DNA from: Xiphophorus maculatus
Lineage: Eukaryota; Chordata; Actinopteri; Cyprinodontiformes; Poeciliidae
Direction of reading: 5' to 3'
NCBI RefSeq assembly: GCF_002775205.1
Contig: NC_036461.1
Coordinates: forward strand, 20,556,015-20,620,014
Length of the DNA: 64,000 nucleotides
Both the position numbers and the translations under genes were made by a program. Below are positions 12,090-23,086 of this stretch, in pieces. The notes under the pieces were generated by a model. The model saw only the letters and a program-made list of their open reading frames with translations. It ran no database searches and was not told the origin of the DNA. The first letter of the stretch is position 1. Each line of letters starts with the position of its first letter.

Positions 12090-14376
12090 ATGGATCCTGG
12101 CCAGGAGAAGGACCAGCAGGGGGATCAGCTGGAAGGTTCATATCATTCTTCTACTATTTTTATTAAACAAAAATAAGTTATTACTAAAATAATAATGAAT
12201 TGTTTAGTTTATTTTGTGTTTGTGTGCGTTTTTTTAAAAGAAATATTGCCTGCTGTACAAAAAAAGACAAGTAGCATTCTTGCTAGCATAGATCTTTCTC
12301 AACTAAGGAGTTTTTTTCTTGACTGAATTTCCAGGAAATGTCAGGAATGTTAAACTGGTGTAGTGATTTAAGAAACATATGTATTTTAGTTAATTGTAGT
12401 CAAATTAGTTGAATTACTGTCAAATTCTTGAAAAATTTGTTGGTTCGTGACCGTTATTTTTTGAAAAATACTCTGATAAACATTCAGTTTCCATGGATAC
12501 GCTAAATAAAATACATTAGCTGTTTAATGTTACTTAAAAAAACATTTAACAACATGTATTTTCCCCTTTGATAGCCTGTAATTTAATTTAGTTTTATTAT
12601 TTGAAGAAAGAAACATGTAGCCTGTTTTTTTTTTTTTTTGAAAATTAGTTTGTTTTTGACCGTTATTTTTTGAAAAATGCCGTGATACACACTCGGTATC
12701 CATGGATACGCTGAATGAAATGCATTAAATATTTAATATTACTTTAAAAAACATTTTTAAAAATGTATTTTCCCTATGACAAACTATGATTTAATTGTTT
12801 AGTTTTATTATTTTTTCAAGATAAGGACATGTTGATCTGGGGTTTTTAGCATAGCCAGGAATGCTAACATGGTGAATTGATTAGAAAAAGCTAAAACGGT
12901 CAAATTTAATCTAACAGTATCAGGTTTGAAGACTTTGTGGTCCAATACTTCGAAATTTTGTTGACTTCTTTGAAATATATAGCTTTAATAGGTCTCTTTT
13001 GCTTTTGTGGGATGAAACAAATATGTGAGTTAATTTAAATAGTTTAGTGACTTATGTGTTAGCTTATTGAAATTTGTGGATAAATGTCTGGGATGTTAGC
13101 ACTAGTGTTTGAGAAAAATTGGTATACTGGTTTGGAAAAAAATAAACGGGAAAACTGGCTTCTTTTTGACCGTTGTTTTTTAAAATGCCCTGACAAAACA
13201 TATTTGGTTTCCATGGCAATGACATCAGACTTGTAGAGGTTTATTAGAACACTCAAAGAGGCTTTACATAAAATCAGTAATTTCCATTCATGCACATGTT
13301 CACACTCTGATGATGATAAGCTAATGGATTGTAGCCACAGCTGTTATATCAAACCATTAGCCCTTCTGACCAACACCAGCAGGAAAGTGGGAGAAGAGTC
13401 TTGACCAAGGACACAACGACAAAGGCAGGCCATTGCAGGGCAAACTCCTACCACTGTCGCCCCAGTAATAAGCATTATATGTGTGTGTGTGCACGTGTGT
13501 GTCTGTGTCGTAGTGATCATCAATCAAAGCTGATTTTCAAATACAAAATAATGATTTCTTTGTGAAAATTAGCTTTTATGACTTTGGTGTCCAGTTCTTG
13601 GCAAGCTGGATGGTTCTTTGTCCATTTTTTTGAAAAATGCCCAAACATATTTAGTTTCCATGGATACATTGGGGAAATTATATAAAATGACTTCAATAAA
13701 AAGTTAAGAAAGACAAAAACTTAGGAAGGTATAATTTGCATTTTTGGGATGCAACACATTTGTGAGTTAATTGAGTTTGTATTGTGATTTATATGCTAGT
13801 TATTTGAAATTTTGGAAAATGTCAGTAATGCTGACTGGAGTTGGGTTTTTTTTAAATAAGTTTTGGAACCAGCTTTTTGAAAATGTAGTAACTGTAGTCT
13901 CCATGGATACATTGATTAAATGACAACAGACAACTTTATTCTTAGAAAAAATCTTTAAAGAACAATCAATGTGTGCCTATTGATTTCACAAAGTAACTAA
14001 ATTATTTATTGTAATTACTCAAGATCAGAAAACGGTGTTTTGTTCCATTGCATTTTAGTGATGAATCATTGTCAGAAGTTAGTTGAATGTTATCAGTGAA
14101 TGTTAAAATTCATTAGAAAAACATTGATCTCGGTTTCAGTTAGTCTGGTTGTGATTAATTTGTTAGTTAACATTTTTGGTGAGAATGTGGGGGTTTAACA
14201 CTGCTTGTCTGGTTTAAAAAGTTATTTCTGGTTTTAGAAGATCTGTTTTGTTTTATTCAGATCTTTGGAATAAGAAGTCAGTGCCTGTTCCGGGTTTCAG
14301 AAAATGCCTCAAAAACACATTTGGTCTCCTTGGATACGTTGCTTTAAATTAAACCTTAATACTTGAAGATGAGAAA

Positions 14377-14474
<98 letters not shown>

Positions 14475-14492
14475 CTTTTCTCATATATATGA

Positions 14493-14535
<43 letters not shown>

Positions 14536-17500
14536 TATATATTTCTGTTTATATATCTTTTAGATATTTTAGATCTATATTTCTCCTGTGTTATTACTAA
14601 ATAGTTTAGTTTATATTATTATTATTGTTCAGTTTTATTTTAATGCTGTCATGGCCCCTTGCATATTTGAAGCTGTAATATATTTTCATGCTGATTACGT
14701 TTTCAGAAAGAGTCAGCAATATTAATAGTGGTGTGGTGATTGGAAAACTTATTATGTTAGTTTGAGAGAATTACTTTTAGGGAATCCATTTTGTTGATGT
14801 TCTTTGTCTCTATGGAGAGAGTAATATTGACAGAATTCAAATTCAAAAATACTTTATTAATCGAAAGGGATTTCTGGGTTGTGTGCAGCCATGATCTTCA
14901 GACTGATGTAATGAATTTCATAACACTACCTTCAGCCATAACTGAGCCATTTGGAGTAATATTAACATGTGATAATAAGACTTTGAGGCATCAGGCACAC
15001 ATAAGGGATGCAGATTATTATTTGAATTATTTTGTCTGGCTTATCTCCAGACAAAATATAATGGCATTTTAACACTGGATATGGATTTCTAAACCAGATA
15101 AGCAGTTTTATTTTTGTAGGAGCTCCTTTTTACTGGAAACGGAGGAAAGGCCACTTGTGCTGGCCTGTTTATTTACAGTAGATCCCCAGTCTTTAGACTC
15201 TGATTTTTACAGATGTACATTTCTGCTGTTGGCTATATGTAGGAGTATATAGGTATTTATTCATACTGTAGGATTTACTGACGGGGTGTCAGAGTAGCTG
15301 TTGATTTGATTCTGAAAATTTGTGGAGCTTAGAGGATTTTAATTTAATTAACTACAGTTAACATTTTAATAATTTAAAAATTCTAATGGAAACATTAATT
15401 AGTTTTCAATTCTTTTATAGTGTTAAAGTTATGTAAGCAGTAATTTAAGTTTAATAGTAATGAATGACTTATGTTTCTTGTTTTGTCTGTTAAGATAAAA
15501 CTTACCTGTTCAGCAGCATCAAAGATTTGTGAGAGTTATAGGAGGGTAAACTGAGTAACTTGTTGCAGTGTTTTATTTTATTCACACTAACGGTACAATG
15601 TAAGATTAAAGGTATTTTATTAGCTATTAAAAAGTCCTCAACACAGCACATACTTCTTTAATTTATATTTAGACATTCTCAAACCTGGGTTAGTGTATTT
15701 TGGTATTTCAGTGTTCTCTTTAAACTTTGCTTTGGATTTTTGTGAAGGTCTTGATGCTGAACAATGTTTTTTTCTTGTTTTCCTTCACAGCTCATAGTGT
15801 AGGTCTTCCAGCAGACGGATCCCCAACGTTGAAGGAACATCCAGACGATGGTAAGGATCTTGGTAAGGTGTGGTCAAATGTTTTCCAAGAAATCATGTCA
15901 GACAACATGGTTTCTGGAGATCATGAAGAGGAGTCGAGGTGTAGTTCACCTCCGCAGTCTGTTGACTGTAGTACCAGCTCCAGTGGTAGCTCCAGTCAAG
16001 ATGACTGGGCTAGCAGTTTCAGTGGTAGCTGTATTAGCAGCTCCAGTCGTAGCTCTATTACCATCTTCAGTGAAGATGAGGTAGGTAGTGACTGGACTAG
16101 CAGTTACGGTAATATCAGTACTACCAGCTGCAGTCCAACAGTAGACCGTCCTTACGCTGAGCTCGAGATGGCTCAGAAGCTTCAAGAGGGCATTTTTCAA
16201 TTGACCTCACTTGAAGAGCCTGTTTTGAGTCCAGATGACTGCAGACCTTTTGGTATCTCGCAACGTCATCAGGTAGGTTTGGTAGGGGATGTGACTCGTG
16301 TGACATCTGCGGCCGGCATAAGCAGAAAGAGGACAAAGGACAGTGACTCTGAAGAGGAGCCCCCTGCCAAGAGGACCAGGGACAGTTTTGATGAAGAGGA
16401 GCCCCCTGCCAAGAGGACCAGGGACAGTGACTCTGAAGAGGAGCCCCCTGCCAAGAGGACCAGGGACAGTTTTGATGAAGAGGAGCCCCCTGCCAAGAGG
16501 ACCAGGGACAGTGACGCTGAAGAGGAGCCCCCTGCCAAGAGGACCAGGGACAGTGACTCTGAAGAGGAGCCCCCTGCCAAGAGGACCAGGGACAGTGACG
16601 CTGAAGAGGAGCCCCCTGCCAAGAGGACCAGGGACAGTGACTCTGAAGAGGAGCCCCCTGCCAAGAGGACCAGGGACAGTGACGGTGAAGAGGAGCCCTC
16701 TGCCAAAAGCACCAGGGAGCATCAACCTAGAGATGAGCTCCCCTCCAAGAGGACCAGGGACAGTGGTGCTGAAGAGGAGCCCCCTGCCAAGAGGACCAGG
16801 GACAGTGACTCTGAAGAGGAGCCCCCTGCCAAGAGGACCAGGGACAGTGACGGTGAAGAGGAGCCCTCTGCTAAAAGCACCAGGGAGCATCAGCCTAGAG
16901 ATGAGCTTCCCTCCAAGAGGACCAGGGACAGTGATGCTGAAGAGGAGCCCCCTGCCAAGAGGACCAGGGACAGTGGTGCTGAAGAGGAGATCCCTGCCCA
17001 GAGGGCTAGGGACAGTTTTGATGAAGAGGAGCCCTCTGCCAAAAGCACCAGGGAGCATCAACCTAGAGATGAGCTCCCCTCCAAGAGGACCAGGGACAGT
17101 GGTGCTGAAGAGGAGCCCCCTGCCAAGAGGACCAGGGACAGTGGTGCTGAAGAGGAGATCCCTGCCCAGAGGGCTAGGGACAGTTTTGATGAAGAGGAGC
17201 CCTCTGCCAAAAGCACCAGGGAGCATCAACCTAGAGATGAGCTCCCCTCTAAGAGGACCAGGGACAGTGGTGCTGAAGAGGAGATCCCTGCCAAGAGGTC
17301 CAGGAACAGCGATGATGAAGAGGAACCTGCTCTCAGTCCCTCCACAAATACATTGTGTGAGGATTCTTTTCAGTACTCCCCTGTCTCCAGTCCCTCACCC
17401 ATGCCATTCTGGGTGGATCCCATGTTTTCACCCTTCAGTCTTTCACCTAAGAGTGCATGTGAGGATCCCATTCAGTACTCCCCTGTCTCCAGTCCCTCGC

Positions 17501-18051
17501 CTATGCCAATCTCGGTGGATCCCATGTTTTCACCCTTCAGTCTTTCACCTAAGAGTGCATGTGAGGATCCCATTCAGTACTCCCCTGTCTCCAGTCCCTC
17601 GCCCATGCCATTCTGGGTGGATCCCATGTTTTCACCCTTCAGTCTTTCACCTAAGAGTGCATGTGAGGATCCCATTCTGTCCTCCCCTGGCTTCAGTCCC
17701 TCACCAAAATTGCCATGTGAAGGCCCCATTATGTCAATCTATGCCATGAGTCCCCCAATCAGTGAAGATCCTGTTTTGTCAACCCCTGTCCTCAGCTGTC
17801 CACCAAGGACAGTGTGTGAGGATCCCATTGTGTCTTCTCCTGCCATTAGTACTTCCCCATCAACATATTGCAAAGTTCCAAGTTTGAAATTCCCTTGCAT
17901 ATGTGTCTGTATGAAGTCTCAAATGGAAAAAGAAGAGGAACCAATGCCTTCAACATCTGGAATTGGACCTGACAGAATTAGAGGAAGAGAGAGTTCCAGA
18001 CAAGTGTATTTTAGACCTCACTACGACTTGTCAAGTGATGACTCTGATTAG
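12090..18051 (+). CDS. unrecognised two-exon gene encoding a charged, repetitive Ser-Pro-rich protein (about 768 aa)
   Basis: Exon 1 is 12090-12135: ATG with a strong context (A at -3, G at +4), 15 codons plus one base, then donor GT. Exon 2 is 15791-18051, after the acceptor tccttcacag. The split codon G+CT joins in frame (Ala16) and the TAG stop ends at 18051. Predicted order: Ser-rich acidic N-terminal part (1-190), 24 copies of a 14-residue repeat with consensus [14 protein letters not shown] (about 193-530), three 34-residue repeats around [13 protein letters not shown] and SPFSLSPK, weaker CEDPI/SP repeats, and a short tail ending [14 protein letters not shown] looks like a nuclear localisation signal and SDSEEE like casein kinase 2 sites. 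The composition recalls nucleolar disordered phosphoproteins such as NOLC1, but I see no homology and assign no function. The large ORFs in other frames exist because the 42-nt repeat stays open in several frames. Confidence 0.7.
14371..14531. repeat. (TA)n tracts with flanking inverted repeats
   Basis: About 88 bp of TA lies between gagaaaagttta (14371-14382) and its perfect complement taaacttttctc (14471-14482). A 16-bp palindrome (14479-14494) and a second TA tract follow. The whole could extrude as a cruciform. Confidence 0.9.
14830..14890 (-). mobile_element. LINE 3'-tail-like fragment, antisense
   Basis: The segment attcaaattcaaaaatac followed by tttatt is the complement of an aataaagtatttttgaatt tail, which also appears at 26900-26930. 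It probably derives from the 3' end of a retroelement. Confidence 0.35.
16330..17335 (+). repeat. 24 x 42-bp coding tandem repeat
   Basis: Twenty-four head-to-tail 42-nt units encode the 14-residue [14 protein letters not shown] repeat. Sub-types (SDSEEE, SFDEEE, SGAEEE, and [14 protein letters not shown]) recur in the same order in the second half, which points to duplication of multi-unit blocks as well as of single units. Confidence 0.95.
17360..17670 (+). repeat. 3 x 102-bp coding tandem repeat (Ser-Pro-rich)
   Basis: Three nearly identical 34-residue units carry [24 protein letters not shown] and SACEDPI. A decaying fourth unit and shorter CEDPI-type units follow up to about 17850. The many SP dipeptides are potential proline-directed kinase sites. 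Confidence 0.9.
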
Positions 18052-18139
18052 ATTGGGTTCTTGAAAAACTGAAGACCTACCGGAGATGTCCCATTAGGAT
18101 AACGTAATTTCTCTGTTGTTTTTGTTAAAGCCAATGGCT

Positions 18140-18510
18140 TTCTAGCAGGACCGAGGATGCCTTAGGTAGCGTCTTGCACCGGGGCTTTTCTTTATCCCGC
18201 TGCTAGATGTTTCATTTTAGATGTTAAGGATTCTAGCAGGACCGAGGATGCCTTAGGTAGCGTCTTGCGCCGGGGCTTTTCTTTATCCCGCTGCTAGATG
18301 TTTCATTTTAGATGTTAAGGATTCTAGCAGGACCGAGGATGCCTTAGGTAGCGTCTTGCGCCGGGGCTTTTCTTTATCCCGCTGCTAGATGTTTCATTTT
18401 AGATGTTAAGGATTCTAGCAGGACCGAGGATGCCTTAGGTAGCATCATGCGCCGGGGCTTTTCTTTATCCCGCTGCTAGATGTTTCATTTTAGATGTTAA
18501 GGATTCTAGC
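18140..18510 (+). repeat. 4 x 91-bp tandem array 3' of the charged-repeat gene
   Basis: Units start at 18140, 18231, 18322 and 18413 with only a few substitutions, and a truncated fifth begins at 18504. Each unit contains tctagcag near its start and the exact complement ctgctaga about 60 nt later, so each transcribed unit could form an 8-bp stem closing a GC-rich loop (gcgccggggc). The array begins 89 nt after the stop codon, so it probably lies in the 3' UTR. Confidence 0.93.
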
Positions 18511-18599
18511 TGGACAGGCAATGCTGACTTTTTTGCTGTTGATGAATGTATGACTAAATGCTGGCGGATGCTAATTTAAATTTCTGAGGAACAAGACCT

Positions 18600-19440
18600 T
18601 ACTGCTGAACAAAAAACACTAAAAGGAGTCGGACATGGATGGTGTGTAAAAGATAAATGCTAAAAGGAATAAGACAACGCCACAGGATTAATACTAAATC
18701 TAAACCAATCTTGCTGGGCAAAAATCAAACCTCAAAACCATTAAGACAACGCAGCTCAGGACACTGGAATCAATACAATTGAGACAACACTGCTGCAAAT
18801 GAAACTCTAAAATTTAAACAATATTTCTGACAGTTCTAATTTTTAAGACATAATAAATACAATATAATATGCAATACAATATAATCGGTTGAGCTCTGGT
18901 GTAAACGGATTGAAACAGCGGTTTTAAAGTTATAATCATTCTGGTCTGGACATTATAAAATCCACAGGGAGTGAAGCGTTTTTACGTATGAAATAACAGT
19001 AACAACGGGAGTTAATTTAAATGTTCATAGATGAAAGAGGAAGAGAGAAATAGGCAGGACCTTTGGATCCCGGATATGAACTGCTGATCCACGGATCAAA
19101 CATTTGGCGGCTGGATTCCAAAACCCTCAAGGCCACATGTTAAAATGAGCAAGACATTTAAACTCAGGCGATAATTTTAAAAGTAAGTAATGCTGCTGGG
19201 TGTCAAACCTAAAATCTCTTAAGACTGAGAAGAGACAACGCTTTTCTGGACAAATTCATTTCTCTAAGGATGGAGACAACGCTTCTCAAGTAGTGAGAAA
19301 TTTAAATCTTTTAGGACTAATATGATGTCACGGTGGACAAATTAAAATGTAGAGGAATTAAAACAACCCCGCGGAGTACAAATTAAAATCTTTAAGGATA
19401 AAAGAAAAAGACAGAAATAAATGCCAAGTTTCAGGGTGTA
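18600..19440 (+). repeat. degenerate interspersed motif region (agACAACGC)
   Basis: The motif agacaacgc or a close variant recurs near 18671, 18743, 18780, 19231, 19271 and 19361. The motifs are often preceded by taaaatctttaagga-like sequence, giving a decayed array with irregular spacing. No coding sequence is evident. Confidence 0.45.
18852..18857 (+). terminator. candidate polyadenylation signal of the charged-repeat gene
   Basis: First AATAAA after the stop codon at 18051, about 800 nt downstream and beyond the 91-bp array. A further AATAAA lies near 19415. Which one is used cannot be told from sequence. Confidence 0.35.
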
Positions 19441-20057
19441 ATAGCGGTGCTTCCCCACACGGTGCGCTCTAATATAGTAAATTGTTCTCACGTGTACCTT
19501 CATTAATCCAGTCTCCCAGTTTTAATCTTCCAGGTTTTAGCTGCTCATCGCTGGATTCTTTCGTGGTTGTCCATGTGGTTCCTGTCCTCCTGGTTCCTGT
19601 TTGTAAGTTTTTGCATTCCACAACACGTAACACTGCTGGCCTCCTGCTGGCACTGGGGACCATCAGCTTTACTAAATAAACATAGAAAGAAATTCACTAT
19701 TAGTAGAAAGTATTCCATATAGAGTTCAAATTTACATTAAGTAAGGAAAGTTTTCCTGATAATATTTTGTATTAGAGACTTAATTAAAGCATCAAGCCAA
19801 TAAGAAATTAGAAGACAGAGGAGAAGATAGACAGAATTTGTGATTGAGGGATTTAATTAAGAGCTTTTACCCAGAGGGAAACTAGAGAACAGGGTCAGAG
19901 GGAAGGAAAATAAACTATTAATCTCATAAAACAAATAGTTTCTATGGCCATATTCATGTGTTGCAACACAGAAAGATCAAAAAAGAGAATAAACTTTAAA
20001 AACTACAGACACTAGTCTCTGATCCAAGATCCAAACTTCTCAAATCTATGATGTTCT

Positions 20058-20679
20058 GATCATCCCAGGTTGGATCTCCTGAGCCTGGAATCCTCCACCT
20101 TCAACACCGTCAGGCAGGTGGAGGAAGATAAGAGAACCCAGTTGACGAAAAAAGTAAGAACATTTCTATCTACAAAACATAACTAAACATTTCAGATGGA
20201 GCTGCATAGAGTTGAGCTGAAAGTTACAAACTGGTTCTGTCTGCTGTCCATGATTATTTTCCTCTTTAACTCTGTTGTCTTTTCTCTTTATTTCATTTCT
20301 ATGTCAACTCATGTCACATGACTTGAGTTGACCAACAAATAAAGCAGAAGACCTGCTCCACCTGCTGTTCTACTGGTTGGAAGAGATTGTGGAAAAGGTG
20401 AGAACATGATGGTGACTTGATCAGAAAGTCTCCTTCAATCATCTGTTATTTAGACTGAATGTGTGTCTGATTATGTGTTGATTCTCCAACATCAGCGAAA
20501 CAAGACAACAACTCTTGACCAATGAGGAGAGAGAAGACACAGAGGACTGAGGAGACGCAGAAAATCCTGCTGGAAATCAATAAAAATGTTTCCTGATGGA
20601 ACAGGGGGACGGCTGAGGACGGGACACAACATAAAGAGACAGAGATCATGTGAAGTAGGTCCTTCAATTACAAACCAAG
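20058..20679 (+). repeat. tandem-duplicated exon-like block, copy A
   Basis: This block is repeated almost identically at 20801-21419, with an offset of about 743 bp. It contains open stretches bounded by splice-like signals: after cccag, LDLLSLESSTFNTVRQVEED up to a gtaag donor, and KAEDLLHLLFYWLEEIVEKV before gtgag. Both are amphipathic and resemble helical pieces of a larger protein that I cannot name. Later parts contain stops. It is probably a duplicated gene fragment. Confidence 0.5.
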
Positions 20680-20800
20680 CATTGCCACTGAATCTTATGT
20701 TGAAAATTCACCTGTTTATGAGTCAGACACTGAATATTAAAGAATTTTAGAAACATTATAGAAAACCCAGATTCAGATTCTGCAGATCAATAATGTCTCT

Positions 20801-21419
20801 GATCATCCCAGGTTGGATCTCCTGAACCTGGAATCCTCCACCTTCAACACCGTCAGGCAGGTGGAGGAAGATAAGAGAACCCAGTTGACGAAAAAAGTAA
20901 GAACATTTCTATCTACAAAACATAACGAAACATTTCAGATGGAGCTGCATAGAGTTGAGCTGAAAGTTACAAACTGGTTCTGTCTGCTGTCCATGATTAT
21001 TTTCCTCTTTAACTCTGTTGTCTTTTCTCTTTATTTCATTTCTATGTCAACTCATGTCACATGACTTGAGTTGACCAACAAATAAAGCAGAAGACCTGCT
21101 CCACCTGCTGATCTACTGGTTGGAAGAGATTGTGGAAAAGGTGAGGACAAGATGATGACTTGATCAGAAAGTCTCCTTCAATCATCTGTTATTTAGACTG
21201 AATGTGTGTCTGATTATGTGTTGATTCTCCAGCATCACTATAGGACAACAACTCTTGACCAATGAGGAGAGAGAAGACACAGAGGACTGAGGAGATGCAG
21301 AAAATCCTGCTGGAAATCAATAAAAATGTTTCCTGATGAAACAGGGGGACGGCTGAGGACGGGACACAACATAAAGAGACAGAGATCATGTGAAGTAGGT
21401 CCTTCAATTACAAACCAAG
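20801..21419 (+). repeat. tandem-duplicated exon-like block, copy B
   Basis: Near-identical partner of 20058-20679. Differences are scattered substitutions (for example gagcctgg to gaacctgg) plus a few single-base indels. The same putative exons are open in both copies. The 121 bp between the copies are not part of the repeat. Confidence 0.6.
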
Positions 21420-22560
21420 ATTTTTTCAACTATGTTAATTTAGTTACAATTTTGTTGCAGTTAAAACAAGTGAATGTAGGGTAAGAATCGGCAGTAGCCA
21501 GCAGACAAATAAGTAAGACCCTGATTCAGGTGCTTTGCAATATTTGCTGCGCTAAACAAAAAACAAGATTAGAGATATTAATGTTTATGTATGACTGTAA
21601 AACACATCCATTTGGTAACATGCTCTTTTTAGCATCAGTAAGTGATGTTTGTACTAAATGTCTTCTAGATTCAAGGATGGCCTTTCAACCCTGGATTTCA
21701 TTTATGCTTTGGAGCTTCATGCTTCTGTGTTCAGGCCCTTTGTGTGCTGAAAAGCTGACATCAGAAATGTGAGAGGAAATCTTTGAAGTTCAGCTCAGCG
21801 AAAAGGGCAGCACCAGACGACAAGAAGAAACCAGACTGCTAGGATTCTCCTTGAGACAGACCAAACCTCGCTTTCCTGTTCAAACTCTGACAAGATACCA
21901 AAGCCCAAGACATACGATCAGTTTCAAAGAAGACATGAACTTTGAATTACAAAACTTTTTGGACTTTATTAAGTTCAAATACAGAATCACAAAACATAAA
22001 TGTGGATGTTGGCCTGTGAAGGCAGATGTTAACTTGTGAAACCTGCTCTGTCAAAGTTCTGACTCTGTTGGGTTGTGGTTGCTTGACAACCTTTAAATTT
22101 TAGACTCATTTATTTCCAAGTCCACCATGTTTTCTAGTCTTGTGTAGTTTTCCACATAGGATTCCCAAGTTAGTGGATGCACTAGGCCACTGTCTCTGGA
22201 GGTCCTCAAACTGTCCCTAAAGACGGTCATGGCCACATTGACTGCTGATTGACTCGGTCATAAACTGTCCCAATTCCTCCTGGGAGTCTGGGAACCTACA
22301 GTCTGTTCTGCCAAACCCAGGAGTAAAATATGCATCAAAACAGGACACATAGTTTAGTTATATATTTATATTTCTTCATTCAACTGTCACTACCAACTGC
22401 TATGACTATTGTTGAAAACTGTTGTAATGTTTAATTGTATTTACATATAAATATTAGAAATGAAAATGTTTATGTCATCAGAAACTGTTCCAATAAAAAG
22501 TGACATATTATTAACACATGGCTGATTTTTGTTTTATTTTTAATTTTTTTTTATGACATA
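21420..22560. other. intergenic sequence, no gene recognised
   Basis: A moderately GC-balanced stretch without convincing exons. AATAAA occurs near 22493. I see nothing I can assign. Confidence 0.4.
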
Positions 22561-22629
22561 TTATTTTTGAAAGCTGCCAAACAGGCAACAAATTAACCAG
22601 ATATTAATTAAATAAATGAGAAAAACAAC

Positions 22630-23086
22630 AACAAAAATCTTGTTAGGTAGGTGGTACATGACATCCGGTTTACCAGATGAACAGTGAGACTGTTTAGCAG
22701 GACTGATGGTATTTGTAGTCCATCTTTTCTTGCTTTCATCAGTGTCACATTGCAGCAAACCCATGAACACAAACCGCACTAGACGTGTCTGTTCATGACT
22801 GCCACTAAAGACGTGTCTCTGCTTCAGATCATCCAGAACTGGGACTAACAACAAACCAAAGTTATAATAAATGAAGAAAATTTTCAGCAGAAAAGACACA
22901 AACTCTAGAATGACATCATTGGTTTCCATAAAATTGATAACTTTTAAAATTTGCTCTTTAAAGAGCAAAGTCTCATTTGAACATTGTGAACTGTTGATAA
23001 GAAATCCAAAACTTCTGCATGACTGTAGCCGTCATGAAAGTACATCTTAATCAGATCCTCTTCTGAGAGCGAGTCCAGCACCGACC
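22630..23086 (-). pseudogene. integrase-core (rve/DDE) transposon protein remnant, catalytic centre missing
   Basis: On the minus strand, an acceptor (tgttttacag) at 23087 opens an exon 23086-22944 with LDSLSEEDLIKMYFHDGYSH, which resembles the N-terminal helix-turn-helix of integrase-core proteins common in fish. It then hits a stop. Further along, about 22845-22630, a second piece with RLVRFVFMGLLQCDTDESKK and SSGKPDVMYHLPNKI resembles the C-terminal end of the same protein type. The whole DDE catalytic middle is absent. The family assignment is from memory of motif style, so the exact transposon superfamily is left open. Confidence 0.45.

Larger units (their letters stand above)
12136..15790 (+). 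repeat. intron 1 of the charged-repeat gene, containing degenerate tandem repeats
   Basis: Variants of a block with gaccgttattttttgaaaa and a tttccatggatac core recur at about 12445, 12655, 13166, 13612, 13862 and 14288. A second element, gtcaggaatgttaa-like, recurs at 12340, 12850, 13085, 13815 and 14708. The intron therefore grew by tandem duplication of a unit of roughly 200-500 bp that has since diverged. No other coding exon was seen inside it. Confidence 0.55.

Noticed and set aside
15727..15789. ATG at 15727 as the start of the charged-repeat protein
   Set aside because: The first 21 codons are intron-like (poly-pyrimidine tract before the acceptor at 15790). The exon at 12090-12135 gives a phase-matched start behind a TATA box.
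16207..17749. ORFs of 468 (plus) and 340 (minus) codons overlapping the charged-repeat exon
   Set aside because: The 42-nt repeat keeps several frames open. Only the frame continuing through the non-repetitive N- and C-terminal parts, and joining exon 1 in phase, is credible.
20446..21429. Minus-strand ORFs of about 70 codons beginning MKDLLHMISVSLCC in both duplicated blocks
   Set aside because: They occur only because the block is duplicated and overlap the plus-strand exon-like pieces. No recognisable protein.
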